DNA of 49,471 bases from Sphingobium sp. Ant17 (GTDB lineage: Bacteria > Pseudomonadota > Alphaproteobacteria > Sphingomonadales > Sphingomonadaceae), in contig NZ_JEMV01000019.1 in NCBI RefSeq assembly GCF_000588875.1, positions 30,253 through 79,723 on the forward strand, read 5' to 3'. The translations under genes and the position numbers were made by a program. Below the pieces are notes generated by a model. That model worked only from the letters and a program-made list of their open reading frames with translations. It was not told where the DNA came from and made no database searches. Position 1 is the first letter of the stretch; the number at the start of each line of letters is the position of its first letter. Positions 10,842 to 20,000 of this stretch are shown one piece after another.

Positions 10842-11417
10842 ATGCGCGACTATCCCGATGTTTCCATCATCCCGTTCAACGGCAAGGCTCCGCTGATCCA
10901 CCCCAGCGCCTTCATTGCGCCCGGATGCCGCATCATCGGTGATGTCGAAATCGGCGAGGATGCCAGCATCTGGTATAATTGCGTCATCCGGGCCGACGTG
11001 AACCGGATACGGATCGGCGCGCGCAGCAATGTGCAGGACGGCACGGTGATCCATTGTGATAGTCCGGGCGATGGTATCAGTCGCCCGAGCGAAGGCTGGC
11101 CGACGATCATCGGAGAGGATGTGCTTATCGGCCATATGGCGATCGTCCATGGCTGCACCTTGCAGGACCGGTCCTTCGTCGGGCTGGGCGCGATCGTCAT
11201 GGACGGGTGCGTTGTCGAAAGCGACGGGATGCTGGCGGCGGGTGCATTGCTCTCGCCGGGCAAGACGGTGCCCCATCGCCAGCTTTGGGCGGGGCGTCCC
11301 GCCAAATATATGCGTGACCTGTCGGATGATGCGCTGGTCCAACTGCGCAGTAGTGCCAATCGTTATGTCCACTATGCCAAGGCGCATAAGGGCGCCGTGA
11401 AGGACGCGCTGGACTAA
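10842..11417 (+). CDS. Gamma-carbonic-anhydrase-like hexapeptide-repeat protein
   Basis: A 191-residue left-handed beta-helix protein of the gamma-carbonic anhydrase / PaaY / YrdA family. Hexapeptide repeats run from about residue 22 (PSAFIAPGCRIIGDVEIGEDASIWYN) to about 135. The usual metal-ligand histidines are in NVQDGTVIHCD and IGHMAIVHGC. The family trimerises and binds zinc; many members have carbonic anhydrase or acyl-transferase-like roles, and the specific activity cannot be told from sequence. The ATG at 10842 lies one base after the hemB stop, pointing to coupled translation. The longer reading from 10806 overlaps hemB and was not used. Confidence 0.88.
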   Translation: MRDYPDVSIIPFNGKAPLIHPSAFIAPGCRIIGDVEIGEDASIWYNCVIRADVNRIRIGARSNVQDGTVIHCDSPGDGISRPSEGWPTIIGEDVLIGHMAIVHGCTLQDRSFVGLGAIVMDGCVVESDGMLAAGALLSPGKTVPHRQLWAGRPAKYMRDLSDDALVQLRSSANRYVHYAKAHKGAVKDALD

Positions 11418-11424
11418 ACGTCGA

Positions 11425-11937
11425 TCAGGGCCGCGCGAGGCGGCCCTTCATCGCGTCGATCCGGTCATTTTGGCCATCCACCATTGCCAGCGTAGCGGCG
11501 CGGGCCGTGTCGATTTCCGCGAGGCCGCCCCGTTCCCGGCCGTCGGCAATGGCATTGCTGCGCTGGACATAGAGGGTGTCGAGGCTGGCGAGCGCCGACA
11601 CGCTGTCGTTGCGCGCCGCTTCGAGCGCACTGATCGCAACTTGTGCCGAGACCCACGCATCGCTCGATACGGCCGTGCCCGATGCCGCTGTCGCCGCCCG
11701 ATCAGCCCGCACAAAGGCGTGGTCGAACGCACTGCGCCCCTTGTCCGCCTGCGCCACATAGCGGGCGATTTCCGCCGTCAGCGGCGCATCGGCCGCAATC
11801 GGGGCCGGGGGCGGCATGATTTCCGCTACCGGCGCGCCCTCCACGGCCCGCTTGGCAAGCGAGGGGTAAGCCTGCTGCGATCCAGTGCAACCGGACAGCA
11901 GCAGGGCAAGCGTAGCAAGAAGGCGGCGCGGATTCAT
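11425..11937 (-). CDS. Small predicted lipoprotein, unknown function
   Basis: A 170-residue protein with a short lipoprotein signal, MNPRRLLATLALLLSGC, in which Cys17 would be lipidated. A Pro/Ala-rich stretch follows (MPPPAPIAADAP). The remainder is predicted to be helical, with many Ala, Asp and Arg residues, and I do not recognise a family. An upstream in-frame ATG at 11946 would add three residues. It is convergent with the gamma-carbonic-anhydrase gene (seven bases apart) and lies 40 bases downstream of eda on the same strand, so it may be the last gene of the Entner-Doudoroff transcript. It is likely a periplasmic membrane-anchored protein. Confidence 0.65.
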   Translation of the reverse strand: MNPRRLLATLALLLSGCTGSQQAYPSLAKRAVEGAPVAEIMPPPAPIAADAPLTAEIARYVAQADKGRSAFDHAFVRADRAATAASGTAVSSDAWVSAQVAISALEAARNDSVSALASLDTLYVQRSNAIADGRERGGLAEIDTARAATLAMVDGQNDRIDAMKGRLARP

Positions 11938-11977
11938 GGCGTCCATCTAGGCAGGTGGGCGCGCGGGCGCAATGGCG

Positions 11978-12598
11978 TCAGCGTGGCAGCGCAGCGGCTT
12001 CTTTGGCCAAAGCCTCGATCTTCGCCGCATCGATCGGCCCCTTGGGCACGATCCAGCTGCCGCCGACGCATTTGATAAAGGGCTGGGCCAGCCATTCGGG
12101 CGCGGATTTGGCGGTGATACCGCCAGTGGGGCAGAAGCGGGCGGTGTGCAGCGGCGCGGCCAGCGCCTTGAGCGCGGGCAGTCCGCCCGATGTTTCGGCA
12201 GGGAAGAATTTGAAATGGGTCAGACCCATATCCATGCCGCGCATGATATCGCCCGCCGTTGCCGTGCCGGGCAGGAAGGGGATTTTCGCCGCGATCGCCG
12301 CCTTGCCCAAGGGCTTGGTGAGGCCGGGGCTGACGATGAAGCGCGCGCCCGCTTCCATGGCGGCATCAAGGTCGGCCGGGTTCAGCACCGTGCCCGCGCC
12401 GACGACGGCGCCCTCGACCTTGCTCATCTCCCTAATGACATCCAGCGCGGCGGGGGTGCGCAGCGTCACTTCCAGCGCGGGCAATCCGCCCGCCACCAGA
12501 GCGCGCGCAATCGTGAGCGCATCTTCCACCCGGTCGACCACCAGCACCGGAATGACCGGGGCGAGTTCCATCACCTGTTCGACGGTCAGCTTGCTCAT
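11978..12598 (-). CDS. eda: KDPG aldolase
   Basis: A 206-residue class I aldolase (2-dehydro-3-deoxyphosphogluconate / 4-hydroxy-2-oxoglutarate aldolase). It cleaves KDPG to pyruvate and glyceraldehyde 3-phosphate, the last step of the Entner-Doudoroff pathway. The catalytic glutamate is in ALEVTLRT and the Schiff-base lysine in HFKFFPAE. The motifs GAGTVLNP and FIVSPGL are also as expected. Length is normal. Its ATG overlaps the stop of glk by four bases (ATGA), so the two are translationally coupled. It is the fourth gene of the zwf-edd-glk-eda series. Confidence 0.96.
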   Translation of the reverse strand: MSKLTVEQVMELAPVIPVLVVDRVEDALTIARALVAGGLPALEVTLRTPAALDVIREMSKVEGAVVGAGTVLNPADLDAAMEAGARFIVSPGLTKPLGKAAIAAKIPFLPGTATAGDIMRGMDMGLTHFKFFPAETSGGLPALKALAAPLHTARFCPTGGITAKSAPEWLAQPFIKCVGGSWIVPKGPIDAAKIEALAKEAAALPR

Positions 12599-13575
12599 TT
12601 TTTCATCTCCCTAAAGGCGGCGGCGGCCCCGAACAGGCCGATTTCATCATGGACGGCCAGGCGGATCGGTACGCTCGCCATCAGGCTTTCGAACCTCCCC
12701 TTGGCCTTGAAACGGGTGTGGAAACCGCTGTGCGGCAGGAAGTCGCGCATCCGCTGCGTCAGCCCGCCCGCCAGCACGACGGCATGGGGGCCATGGGCCA
12801 GCGCCAGGTCGCCCGCGACCGACCCATAGCAGAGGCAAAAGCGTTCGAGCGCGGCGCGGGCGAACGGGTCGGTCCCGTCGAGCGCAGTTTGCCACAATTC
12901 GGGGTCTTCCATCAGCATGACCCGGTCATGGCCGATCGTCGCCATCGCCTTATAGATATAGTTGAGGCCCGGCCCCGACACGATCCGCTCGGTCGATACG
13001 CGCAGGAATTTGTCGCGCAGATAGGAGAGGATCTTCTCCTCCATATGATCGAGCGGCGCGAAGTCGAGATGGCCGCCTTCGGTCGCGATCACATGGGGAT
13101 GGCCGTCATCATAAGCGATCATCGCCACGCCAAGGCCGGTGCCGGGGCCAAGGATGGTGACCCCGCCATCGCGTGGAAACGGCCGATCCTTACCAAATAT
13201 CAACGGGAGGTTCTCATCGGGCAGGCGAGACACGGCATGGGCCACGGCCTCGAAATCATTGACCAACCGCACGCTGCGCATGCCCAGATCGGCCGCCAGC
13301 GTATCGGCGTGGATCACCCAATTGCTGTTGGTCAGTTTGATGACTTCGCGCCCGATGGCAGTGGCAAAGGCGATGGCCGCGGCGTTCGGCAGCGGCGTTT
13401 CGTCGGCCTTCGCTTCGTCATTGACGAAGGCCTGCCAGCAGGATTGCAGGCTGGGATAGTCGGCGACCTTATATTTGCGCACCGTGCCCAGCGTCGGCAC
13501 GCCACGTTCGTCCAGCGATGCGCGGGCAAAGCGCGCGTTGGTGCCACCAATGTCGGCGGCGATGATGTCGGTCAT
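12595..13575 (-). CDS. glk: Glucokinase
   Basis: A 326-residue ROK-independent, Glk-type glucokinase that phosphorylates glucose to glucose 6-phosphate with ATP. The N-terminal phosphate-binding motif is ADIGGTNARFA, and the second nucleotide motif LGPGTGLGVAMI lies in the middle. The glucose-binding region TEGGHLDFAP is present. It sits between edd and eda. The 122-base gap to edd contains a dispersed inverted repeat, which may separate the operon into two transcripts or mark a processing point. Length and motifs are normal. Confidence 0.95.
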   Translation of the reverse strand: MTDIIAADIGGTNARFARASLDERGVPTLGTVRKYKVADYPSLQSCWQAFVNDEAKADETPLPNAAAIAFATAIGREVIKLTNSNWVIHADTLAADLGMRSVRLVNDFEAVAHAVSRLPDENLPLIFGKDRPFPRDGGVTILGPGTGLGVAMIAYDDGHPHVIATEGGHLDFAPLDHMEEKILSYLRDKFLRVSTERIVSGPGLNYIYKAMATIGHDRVMLMEDPELWQTALDGTDPFARAALERFCLCYGSVAGDLALAHGPHAVVLAGGLTQRMRDFLPHSGFHTRFKAKGRFESLMASVPIRLAVHDEIGLFGAAAAFREMKK

Positions 13576-13597
13576 CAGGGCATCCCATTCTTTTTAT

Positions 13598-13685
13598 CCG
13601 TCATCCCAGCGAAAGCTGGGATCTCCCTGTCTTCGACCAATGCAAGGGGGAAGAAGGGAGATGCCAGCTTTCGCTGGGATGACGG
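13598..13685. repeat. Dispersed inverted repeat between edd and glk
   Basis: The left arm starts CCGTCATCCCAGCGAAAGCT near 13598 and the right arm is its inverted copy ending near 13685. The arms, about 32 nt each, are nearly perfect and enclose a roughly 24-nt loop. The core GTCATCCCAGCGAAAGCTGG is, from memory, a common intergenic repeat in alphaproteobacteria. Its place inside the Entner-Doudoroff cluster means it would form a strong hairpin in the mRNA between edd and glk. Confidence 0.75.
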
Positions 13686-13691
13686 TGGATT

Positions 13692-15518
13692 TTAGATTTC
13701 GGCTTCCATCGCCGCCAGCAATGGCGACGCGCCTTGTTCAGCCAGGTCGCTATGATGGCGGAACAGCGCGAACAACTCCCGGCCCGTATCATAGGGCGGA
13801 GGCGGGGCAGGGGCGATCTCCCGCGCGTCCCACTCCGCCGCATCGACGAGCGCTTCGATCACGCCATCCTCGGCACAGACCCGGACTTTATCGCCGTCGC
13901 GCAGCTTGCCGATCGCGCCGCCGCCCAAGGCTTCGGGCGACAGATGGATGGCGGCGGGCACCTTGCCGGATGCGCCGGACATGCGCCCGTCGGTCACCAG
14001 CGCGACCTTGAACCCGCGATCCTGCAGCACGCCTAGCGCCGGGGTCAGTTTGTGCAGTTCAGGCATGCCGTTCGCCTTCGGCCCCTGGAAGCGGACGACG
14101 ACGATGACGTCGCGCTCCAGTTCACCCGCTTTGAAGGCGCGCAGCACGTCGTCCTGCGTATGGAAGACGGCGGCAGGCGCTTCAATCGTCCACAGCGCCG
14201 GGTCGACCGCGCTGACCTTCATGACGCAGCGGCCAAGATTGCCCGCGAGCAAGCGCATGCCGCCATCCGCGCTGAATGGATTGGAGACAGGACGCAGCAT
14301 ATTTTCGTCACGCGACGCGGGCACGTCACGCCATTGCAGCGCTTCGTCTTCCAGCACCGGCTCCTTGCCATAGTCGGTCAGGTTGCCGCGCGCGACAGTC
14401 AGGATATCGCGGTGGAGCAGGCCGCTGTCTAGCAGTTCGCGGATGATGAAGCTCATGCCGCCCGCCGCATGGAAATGGTTCACATCGCCCGATCCATTGG
14501 GATAGACCCGCGCCAGCAGCGGCACGACATTGGAGATTTCGGCAAAGTCGGTCCAGTCGATGGCGATGCCAGCGGCCCGCGCGATCGCGGGCAGATGGAT
14601 CGCATGGTTGGTCGAGCCGCCTGTGGCCATCAAGCCGATGATCGCGTTGACGATCGCCTTTTCATCCACGCAATGGCCGAGCGGGCGATAATCCTCGCCA
14701 TCCCACCCAATGCTGGTCAGTCGATGCGTCGCCGCGCGGGTCAATTCGCTGCGCAGCTTCGTGCCCGGATTGACGAACGAGGCGCAGGGCATGTGCAAGC
14801 CCATCACTTCCATCATCATCTGATTGGAGTTCGCCGTGCCGTAGAATGTGCAGGTGCCAGCGCCATGATAGCTGGCACTTTCGGACTCCAACAATTCGTC
14901 GCGGCCCACTTTCCCTTCGGCATAGAGCTGACGGATGCGGACCTTTTCCTTGTTCGCGAGCCCGGAGGGCATCGGTCCTGCAGGAATGAGGATGGTGGGC
15001 AGATGGCCAAAACGCAGCGCGCCCATCAACAGACCCGGTACGATCTTGTCGCAAATGCCGAGCAGCGCGACGCCTTCGAACATCGCATGGCTGAGCGACA
15101 CGGCAGTCGACAGCGCGATCGTGTCACGGCTGAACAGCGACAATTCCATGCCCGATTGGCCCTGCGTCACGCCGTCGCACATGGCGGGTACGCCGCCCGC
15201 GACCTGCGCCGTGGCACCCACTTCGCGCGCCGCGATCTTGATCTGCTCGGGGTAGCGGCCATAAGGCTGATGCGCCGAGAGCATGTCATTATAGGCGGTG
15301 ACGATGCCGATATTCATCGCGCGCCCGGTGCGGATGGCGGGCTTGTCCTCGCCGCTGGCGGCAAAGCCATGGGCCAGATTGCCGCAGGATAGTTGGTCGC
15401 GATTGGTGCCCGCTTCGCGCCCGCGCTCGATCAGGTCGAGATAGGCGCGGCGACGCTTGGCACTTCGCGCGACGATGCGCTCGGTCACCTTGGCGATTAC
15501 GGGGTTTAGTTCAGTCAT
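13692..15518 (-). CDS. edd: 6-phosphogluconate dehydratase
   Basis: A 608-residue IlvD/Edd-family dehydratase that converts 6-phosphogluconate to KDPG. Family motifs include [45 protein letters not shown] and [19 protein letters not shown]; the conserved cysteines in these segments hold the 4Fe-4S cluster. The C-terminal [16 protein letters not shown] is also typical. I chose the ATG at 15518 ([11 protein letters not shown]), which gives the usual length; a start at 15551 would add 11 unlikely residues and overlap zwf more. It overlaps the 3' end of zwf by eight bases. Confidence 0.96.
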   Translation of the reverse strand: MTELNPVIAKVTERIVARSAKRRRAYLDLIERGREAGTNRDQLSCGNLAHGFAASGEDKPAIRTGRAMNIGIVTAYNDMLSAHQPYGRYPEQIKIAAREVGATAQVAGGVPAMCDGVTQGQSGMELSLFSRDTIALSTAVSLSHAMFEGVALLGICDKIVPGLLMGALRFGHLPTILIPAGPMPSGLANKEKVRIRQLYAEGKVGRDELLESESASYHGAGTCTFYGTANSNQMMMEVMGLHMPCASFVNPGTKLRSELTRAATHRLTSIGWDGEDYRPLGHCVDEKAIVNAIIGLMATGGSTNHAIHLPAIARAAGIAIDWTDFAEISNVVPLLARVYPNGSGDVNHFHAAGGMSFIIRELLDSGLLHRDILTVARGNLTDYGKEPVLEDEALQWRDVPASRDENMLRPVSNPFSADGGMRLLAGNLGRCVMKVSAVDPALWTIEAPAAVFHTQDDVLRAFKAGELERDVIVVVRFQGPKANGMPELHKLTPALGVLQDRGFKVALVTDGRMSGASGKVPAAIHLSPEALGGGAIGKLRDGDKVRVCAEDGVIEALVDAAEWDAREIAPAPPPPYDTGRELFALFRHHSDLAEQGASPLLAAMEAEI

Positions 15519-16974
15519 GCCAGCTTGCTCCGTCTCGTTCGATAAGGGCAATGGCCGATGACGGCCCCCAGTTCCCCGATGAATAGGCGGCGGGCTTCAT
15601 ATTGGCCTCTTTCCACCCGTCTATGATCGAATCGATCCATGTCCATTGCGCCTCGACCTCGTCGCGGCGCACGAACAGGGTCTGGTCCCCTGCTAGCAGG
15701 TCCAGGATCAGCCGTTCATAGGCGATCCGCCGGCGCTGCCCGGCAAAGGCAGCGGTCAGCGATACGTCCAGCGTCACTTCGTCCAGCAGCACCTGGCGCT
15801 CCAGCCCCGGCCGCTTCGACATGATGAGCAGGCGAATATATTCCTCCGGCTGCAACCGGATGATCAGCGTATTGGGCTCCAGCCCGGTTCCATGCCCGTC
15901 GCGGCCGAAGATGGAATGGCGCACCGGCTTGAACTGGATCATGATTTCGGACTGGCGTGCGGGCATCCGCTTGCCGGTGCGCAGGTAGAAGGGCACGCCC
16001 TGCCAGCGCCAATTATCGATATGCGCCTTCAGCGCCACGAAGGTTTCCGTATCCGATGGCTGGCCAAGTTCATCGGCATAGCCGGTCACGATCTGGCCGC
16101 CGACCGCGCCCGGCGTATATTGGCCGCGTACGCTATGCGTCTTGACCGTTTCCGCTGTCATCGGCCGCAACGACCGCAGCGCCTTCACCTTCTCGTCGCG
16201 CACGGCGGTTGGGTCCATGCGGGCGGGCGGCTCCATCGCGATGATCGACAGGATCTGCAGCATGTGATTCTGCACCATGTCGCGCAAGGCACCGACGCCG
16301 TCATAATAGGATACGCGCCCTTCCAGCCCCACGGTCTCGCCGACGGTGATCTGAACATGGTCGATCGCGGTGGCATTCCACAGCGGCTCGAACATCACAT
16401 TGCCAAAGCGCAGCGCCAACAGGTTCTGCACCGTTTCCTTACCCAGATAATGGTCGACGCGGAAAATCTGCTCTTCAGCGAACATCGCGCCGATGCCGTC
16501 ATTGACCTCCTTGGAGGATGCCAGATCCTTGCCGATGGGCTTTTCCATCGCGATCCGCGTCAGCGGCGTGATGAGGCCCGCTTCGGCCAGCCCTTGCGCT
16601 GTGGGCGCGAACAGCGACGGGGGGGTGGAAAGATAGACCGACAGGCCGCGGTCGAGCCGCCCGTCGATACGCTCGGCCAGCGCCACGAACTGGTCCGCCT
16701 TGCCCGCCTCGACCGGTTGATAGACGATCATCTGGCCAAATGTCGCAGCGGTATCGGCATCATAGCGATCCGCCGCCAGAAACTGGCGCAACGCGGCATC
16801 GACATCACCACGAAAATCCTCGTCGCTCATCGGCGACCGTGCCGACGCGACGATCAGAAAATCGTCGGGCAGCAAATTATCGGCGAGCAGATTATAGAGC
16901 GATGGAAAGATCATGCGGCGCGCCAGATCACCAGTGGCGCCAAATAACAGGAACGTAGCAGACGATTCGGTCAA
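15511..16974 (-). CDS. zwf: Glucose-6-phosphate 1-dehydrogenase
   Basis: A 487-residue enzyme that oxidises glucose 6-phosphate to 6-phosphogluconolactone with NAD(P)+. The nucleotide-binding motif is [11 protein letters not shown] near the N-terminus. The substrate motif EKPIGKD is near residue 145, and the active-site signature RVDHYLGKE is at residues 172-180. It is the first gene of the minus-strand Entner-Doudoroff operon. The operon lacks a visible 6-phosphogluconolactonase gene, which must lie elsewhere or be dispensable. The region from 16975 to 17180 should contain its promoter; I saw no clear consensus there. Confidence 0.96.
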   Translation of the reverse strand: MTESSATFLLFGATGDLARRMIFPSLYNLLADNLLPDDFLIVASARSPMSDEDFRGDVDAALRQFLAADRYDADTAATFGQMIVYQPVEAGKADQFVALAERIDGRLDRGLSVYLSTPPSLFAPTAQGLAEAGLITPLTRIAMEKPIGKDLASSKEVNDGIGAMFAEEQIFRVDHYLGKETVQNLLALRFGNVMFEPLWNATAIDHVQITVGETVGLEGRVSYYDGVGALRDMVQNHMLQILSIIAMEPPARMDPTAVRDEKVKALRSLRPMTAETVKTHSVRGQYTPGAVGGQIVTGYADELGQPSDTETFVALKAHIDNWRWQGVPFYLRTGKRMPARQSEIMIQFKPVRHSIFGRDGHGTGLEPNTLIIRLQPEEYIRLLIMSKRPGLERQVLLDEVTLDVSLTAAFAGQRRRIAYERLILDLLAGDQTLFVRRDEVEAQWTWIDSIIDGWKEANMKPAAYSSGNWGPSSAIALIERDGASWHD

Positions 16975-17180
16975 AGGATGGTCCTTCTCCGTTGAAATTA
17001 TCTATGTCTGCACGAAGCGGGCTTATAACGTACGCGGATCATAGCGCAACCCAGGCTATCGCCCCTTTGCGCGCACCGCAACACATGCCGAAATCGGCGC
17101 TAATCGATCCTTGGGACAGGCAAGCCCATTTTCGGCTGGACGATCGCGTCGGATTTTGCCATTTGGCCTCTCCCAGCCGT

Positions 17181-17265
17181 GCGGGCGTGGTGAAACTGGT
17201 AGACGCGCCGGACTCAAAATCCGGTTCCGCAAGGAGTGTCGGTTCGATTCCGACCGCCCGCACCA
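17181..17265 (+). tRNA. tRNA-Leu (CAA anticodon)
   Basis: An 85-nt class II tRNA. The acceptor stem GCGGGCG pairs with CGCCCGC, followed by A and an encoded CCA. The anticodon arm is CCGGA-CTCAAAA-TCCGG, giving anticodon CAA. A variable arm (TTCCGCAAGGAGT) and the T arm GTCGGTTCGATTCCGAC follow. The D arm contains TGGTGAAACTGGTAGACGC. Positions 17266-17547 beyond it contain no convincing gene and lead to the first tRNA-Lys repeat. Confidence 0.96.
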
Positions 17266-17547
17266 TTCTTCTACAGAATGATCTTCAGTCTCGTGCAAAC
17301 TGCGCGGCTTTTCCCCATGCCGAGGCATGGCGGCTTGAATTCAACGATCGCAGCATCAAGGGCTTTGGATGTGTTGCTCGGCAACGCCCCATGGCCGCGT
17401 GCTGCGGTTTGAGGATGGCGACTCTCTTGCTTGAGCGGTGCATCTTGGTCAGCAGCATAATATGGCCGCTCGCACTCCTGCGCGAATGCGCAGCAGTGTG
17501 ATGGTGTCATCATCTAAGATGCAAGTTGCTTTTATCTTTGGAAAATA

Positions 17548-17593
17548 TGGTGGACGCACTTGGGCTCGAACCAAGGACCCGCTGATTAAGAGT
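17548..17593 (-). repeat. Attachment-site repeat, left (tRNA-Lys 3' part)
   Basis: Read on the minus strand this is the anticodon stem-loop from its CTT anticodon through the T arm (CTTGGTTCGAGCCCAAG) and acceptor 3' strand to an encoded CCA. The 46 bp are identical to 25931-25976. The match extends to 17540 with one mismatch. Beyond 17593 the sequence no longer fits the 5' half of a tRNA, so it is a displaced fragment and not a working gene. Confidence 0.85.
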
Positions 17594-17600
17594 TTGACTG

Positions 17601-17733
17601 CTACGAGGTTTGCGCAAGTTTGCAGAGGTATGCGCAGGTATGTAAGTATCTTGATATTAAACGGAAATTAGCCCGTGGACGGTATGTGCAAGTTAGCGTA
17701 AGTATATGCAGCGCTCTTACACTGTTCTTACAC
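17601..17733. promoter_or_regulatory. Repeat-rich integrase upstream region (putative arm sites)
   Basis: Between the left attachment repeat and the integrase start there are several related short motifs: GCGCAAGTTT, GCGCAGGTAT, GTGCAAGTT and GCGTAAGTAT. Two TCTTACAC copies follow (17715-17722 and 17726-17733). The second motif recurs near the right end of the element. Such clustered short repeats next to an integrase are typical of arm-type integrase or excisionase sites. The integrase promoter probably lies here too. Confidence 0.5.
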
Positions 17734-17743
17734 GAGGCACGCT

Positions 17744-19069
17744 ATGCCAAAAATGAAGCTCACCAAAACGAATATCGACCGGGTGCGGAAACCTGGCACC
17801 GGCACGGTCATCTATGTGGACACCGAGACCAAGGGGTTCGGTTTGCGCGTCACAGCCTCCGGTGCAGCCAGCTTCATTGTCCAGCGCATGATCGCGGGGC
17901 AGAGCAAAGAGCGGCGCATTACCATTGGCGAGTATGGTGTGTTCACCGTCGATCAGGCGCGAACGGTCGCGGAGGAATACATTCGCACGATGAAAATGGG
18001 CATCGACCCCATCGAGGTGAAAAAGGCGGAAATTGCGAAGCGGGCAGAGGACGAACTTCTGGCAGTGTCGCTTCAGGAAGTTTTGGAATCGTATGTGGCC
18101 CGACCGGGTAAGCTGAAAGCCAGCACGGCAGCGGAGTATCGCCGTCACGTCGAGAAGGTGTTCGCGTCTTGGAAGGACAAGCCCATCGCCAGCATCACGC
18201 GCGATATGGTGCAGGAGCGCCATCGGGAGATTGCTGAAAAGGGTCTCGAAGGGAAGAAGGCTGCACCCGCCAGCGCCAATGCGGCGTTCGTCACGCTCCG
18301 CATCCTGTTTCGGTATGCAATGGACGAATACGTTCGCGCTGACGGGGAGCCAGTCATTGAGCGTAACCCTGTGACCGCGCTCAAAAATCATTGGGCGGAG
18401 ACAGGCGACCGCACCGAACGCTATATCGACAAGGCGAAGGTGGGCGCGGTGTGGAACAAGCTACAAGAAGATCGCGCAGACCCGCGTAGCCGGGATGCGC
18501 TTGCTGGTATCGACCTCACCATCTTCCTTCTGCTGACCGGCGCGCGTCGTGACGAAGCTGCGGCGCTGACATGGGATCGCGTGGTTATTGATGACCACAA
18601 CCCGTCCGAGAGCCGCTGGCATCTGATAAACCGCAAGCGTGGCAAGCCCATCTGGCTCCCGCTCAGCAGTCAGGCCGTTGCGCTGCTCAAGTCCCGCCCG
18701 CGCCGCACGCTGGAGGACGGCACGGAAAGTCCGTTTGTGTTCCCGTCATGGGGCAAGACCGGGCGGATTATGGACGCGCGTGCCACGATGGAAACCGTGG
18801 GCGAGATAGCCGGTCAGCACCTGTCGCTCCACGACCTCCGCCGCACGTTCACCAACATCTGCATACGCGAATGCCGAGTTGGCAAGTTCGAGACTGATCT
18901 GCTCACCGGCCACAAACCGCCCAAGAACGACACCACATCGAACAATTATTTCGACCTGACGAACCTGCAATGGCTTCACAAGGAGGTCCAGCAAATCGGT
19001 GATTGGATTGAGCAGCAGGGGTTGATTGCCGCCGCTGGCAACGTGGTCGCGCTGCCCAAGCGAGCGTGA
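17744..19069 (+). CDS. P4-type tyrosine site-specific integrase
   Basis: A 441-residue tyrosine recombinase that would catalyse integration at the tRNA-Lys site. The N-terminal arm-binding domain (DUF4102-like) spans about residues 1-90, with GFGLRVTASGAASFIVQ and RRITIGEYGVFTVDQAR. A core-binding SAM-like domain covers about 110-215, and the catalytic domain follows. Catalytic residues are Arg268 (TGARRDEAAAL), His363 and Arg366 (HDLRRTF), His390 (LTGHKPP) and the nucleophile Tyr402 (NNYFDL), so all appear intact. It starts 151 bases after the left attachment repeat and reads into the element. Length is normal for the family. Confidence 0.92.
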   Translation: MPKMKLTKTNIDRVRKPGTGTVIYVDTETKGFGLRVTASGAASFIVQRMIAGQSKERRITIGEYGVFTVDQARTVAEEYIRTMKMGIDPIEVKKAEIAKRAEDELLAVSLQEVLESYVARPGKLKASTAAEYRRHVEKVFASWKDKPIASITRDMVQERHREIAEKGLEGKKAAPASANAAFVTLRILFRYAMDEYVRADGEPVIERNPVTALKNHWAETGDRTERYIDKAKVGAVWNKLQEDRADPRSRDALAGIDLTIFLLLTGARRDEAAALTWDRVVIDDHNPSESRWHLINRKRGKPIWLPLSSQAVALLKSRPRRTLEDGTESPFVFPSWGKTGRIMDARATMETVGEIAGQHLSLHDLRRTFTNICIRECRVGKFETDLLTGHKPPKNDTTSNNYFDLTNLQWLHKEVQQIGDWIEQQGLIAAAGNVVALPKRA

Positions 19070-19310
19070 TGCACGGCGGGGAGCGCACAGCCGAGCGCAC
19101 AGGGGGCGACGGTAGCGCGCCGCAGGGTTAGGGGCGGCAGCGCGGCGATCGCGCCCCACGCCGCCTTACAGCGAAGGTCGGCCCAGCCAGCCCAAATTGC
19201 GCTTTTCAGGCAAAATCGGTCGGAGCCGGCCCCCCGCCAAATCACCCCCTGATCGGTTTACGAAACAAAAATCTGCCGACCTGATCTTTGCCGATCAGTG
19301 GCGCGGCTGT
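19070..19310. other. Non-coding spacer after the integrase
   Basis: A GC-rich stretch follows the integrase stop, becoming AT-rich near 19260. Possible short frames on the minus strand have no recognisable content. I see no clear terminator; the bipartite repeat begins at 19311. Confidence 0.4.
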
Positions 19311-19374
19311 GGTGTATAGTGTGTATAGTTTATCGCACTGCTGGCGGACCCTCAAACCATACACACCCTACATC
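19311..19374. repeat. Bipartite site A (inverted copy of 22117-22170)
   Basis: The left part holds a tandem GTGTATAGT (19312-19320 and 19321-19329) running into GTGTATAGTTTA (19321-19332). After a 22-nt spacer comes AACCATACACACCCTACATC (19355-19374). The second arm is an exact inverse of 22117-22136, and the first arm matches the inverse of 22159-22170. The spacer length is 22 nt in both copies, although its sequence differs. This looks like a protein-binding or replication site. Confidence 0.8.
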
Positions 19375-19387
19375 AAAGTGTAGCCAG

Positions 19388-19531
19388 ATGCCGCAAGTAA
19401 AAAGTTGCCGGAACTGCGCATATTATCAAACACTTTCCCAACATACTTATATATACTGTTGCTACTGCACTGCCTCGATACTTGGGGCATCCAGTAATCC
19501 TATCGGCTCCATGGTGGAGCGTTCACCCTGA
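19388..19531 (+). CDS. Possible small Cys-rich protein
   Basis: A 47-residue reading frame, MPQVKSCRNCAYYQTLSQ onwards, with a CxxC pair (CRNC) and a later CCYC cluster that could form a zinc knuckle. The coding evidence is weak: base composition is mixed, no good ribosome site is present, and the frame overlaps the inverted repeat before the HTH gene. It starts 14 bases after bipartite site A. It could equally be chance. Confidence 0.25.
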   Translation: MPQVKSCRNCAYYQTLSQHTYIYCCYCTASILGASSNPIGSMVERSP

Positions 19532-19558
19532 CGCTTGGTTACAGCGGATGGAGCCGAT
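19502..19558. promoter_or_regulatory. Inverted repeat upstream of the HTH gene
   Basis: ATCGGCTCCAT (19502-19512) and ATGGAGCCGAT (19548-19558) are perfect 11-bp inverted copies separated by 35 nt. The left arm also lies inside the local palindrome GCTCCATGGTGGAGC. The right arm ends two bases before the GTG start at 19561. It may be an operator for the HTH protein or an mRNA hairpin covering the ribosome site. Confidence 0.5.
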
Positions 19559-19560
19559 GA

Positions 19561-19785
19561 GTGACCACACTTCTGAACAGCAACGCCGCTGCCTCCGCGC
19601 TGGGCATTTCGCCCGTCACCCTGAAAATCTGGCGGTGCAAGGGCAAGGGGCCGCGCTTCATTAAGCTGGGCGAGTCCAAGCAGGCCGGTGTCGCATACGA
19701 CCCCGCCGAGATCGAGGCGTGGAAGGCAGCGCGCACCTTCACCAGCACCAGCGCCGCGACCGTGAGCCACCCCGGCAACGCATGA
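19561..19785 (+). CDS. Excisionase/AlpA-like helix-turn-helix protein
   Basis: A 74-residue protein with a MerR-like winged HTH. The segment LNSNAAASALGISPVTLKIW gives the two recognition helices, and GPRFIKLGESKQAGVAYDPAEIEAWKAAR is the wing plus C-terminal helix seen in excisionase and AlpA-type regulators. In P4-like elements such a protein controls excision or integrase expression; that role is inferred here from position and fold. The start is GTG 19561, because the ATG at 19557 is in another frame. An inverted repeat immediately upstream suggests autoregulation. Confidence 0.7.
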   Translation: MTTLLNSNAAASALGISPVTLKIWRCKGKGPRFIKLGESKQAGVAYDPAEIEAWKAARTFTSTSAATVSHPGNA

Positions 19786-20000
19786 CCCCATTCATGAATA
19801 GGCGGCAGGGAGCCACCCCCACCGCCCGGAGTATCAAAGTGAACAGCACCAATGTAACCGAAAGCGGCGATAGGTCGCAAACATCATGCCCCGAACATTA
19901 TTGGCAATTTTCGTGCAGCGCTAAAAATTGTTCGGATGCAGATGGCGATGGGCAGAAATCCCCTCCTAGCCCGACCCGGCAGGAGGTGCGTCATGGTTGA
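19782..20000 (+). CDS. Possible small coupled ORF, unknown
   Basis: A 72-residue frame whose ATG overlaps the HTH stop as ATGA and which ends eight bases inside the next gene. The overlap pattern suggests coupling, but the sequence (Ser/Thr/Gln-rich, MTPFMNRRQGATPTARSIKV at the start) has no recognisable domain. The next gene has its own strong ribosome site within this frame. It is kept only as a possibility. Confidence 0.25.
   Translation: MTPFMNRRQGATPTARSIKVNSTNVTESGDRSQTSCPEHYWQFSCSAKNCSDADGDGQKSPPSPTRQEVRHG

Noticed and set aside
14469..15392. Plus-strand frame opposite edd
   Set aside because: Antisense shadow; His/Arg-rich with no recognisable domain.
17548..17593. Functional tRNA-Lys
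   Set aside because: Only the anticodon-to-CCA part is present; the D arm and 5' acceptor strand are missing here and at 25931.
17438..17671. Plus-strand ORF across the left attachment repeat
   Set aside because: It translates the tRNA fragment itself and has no support as a gene.
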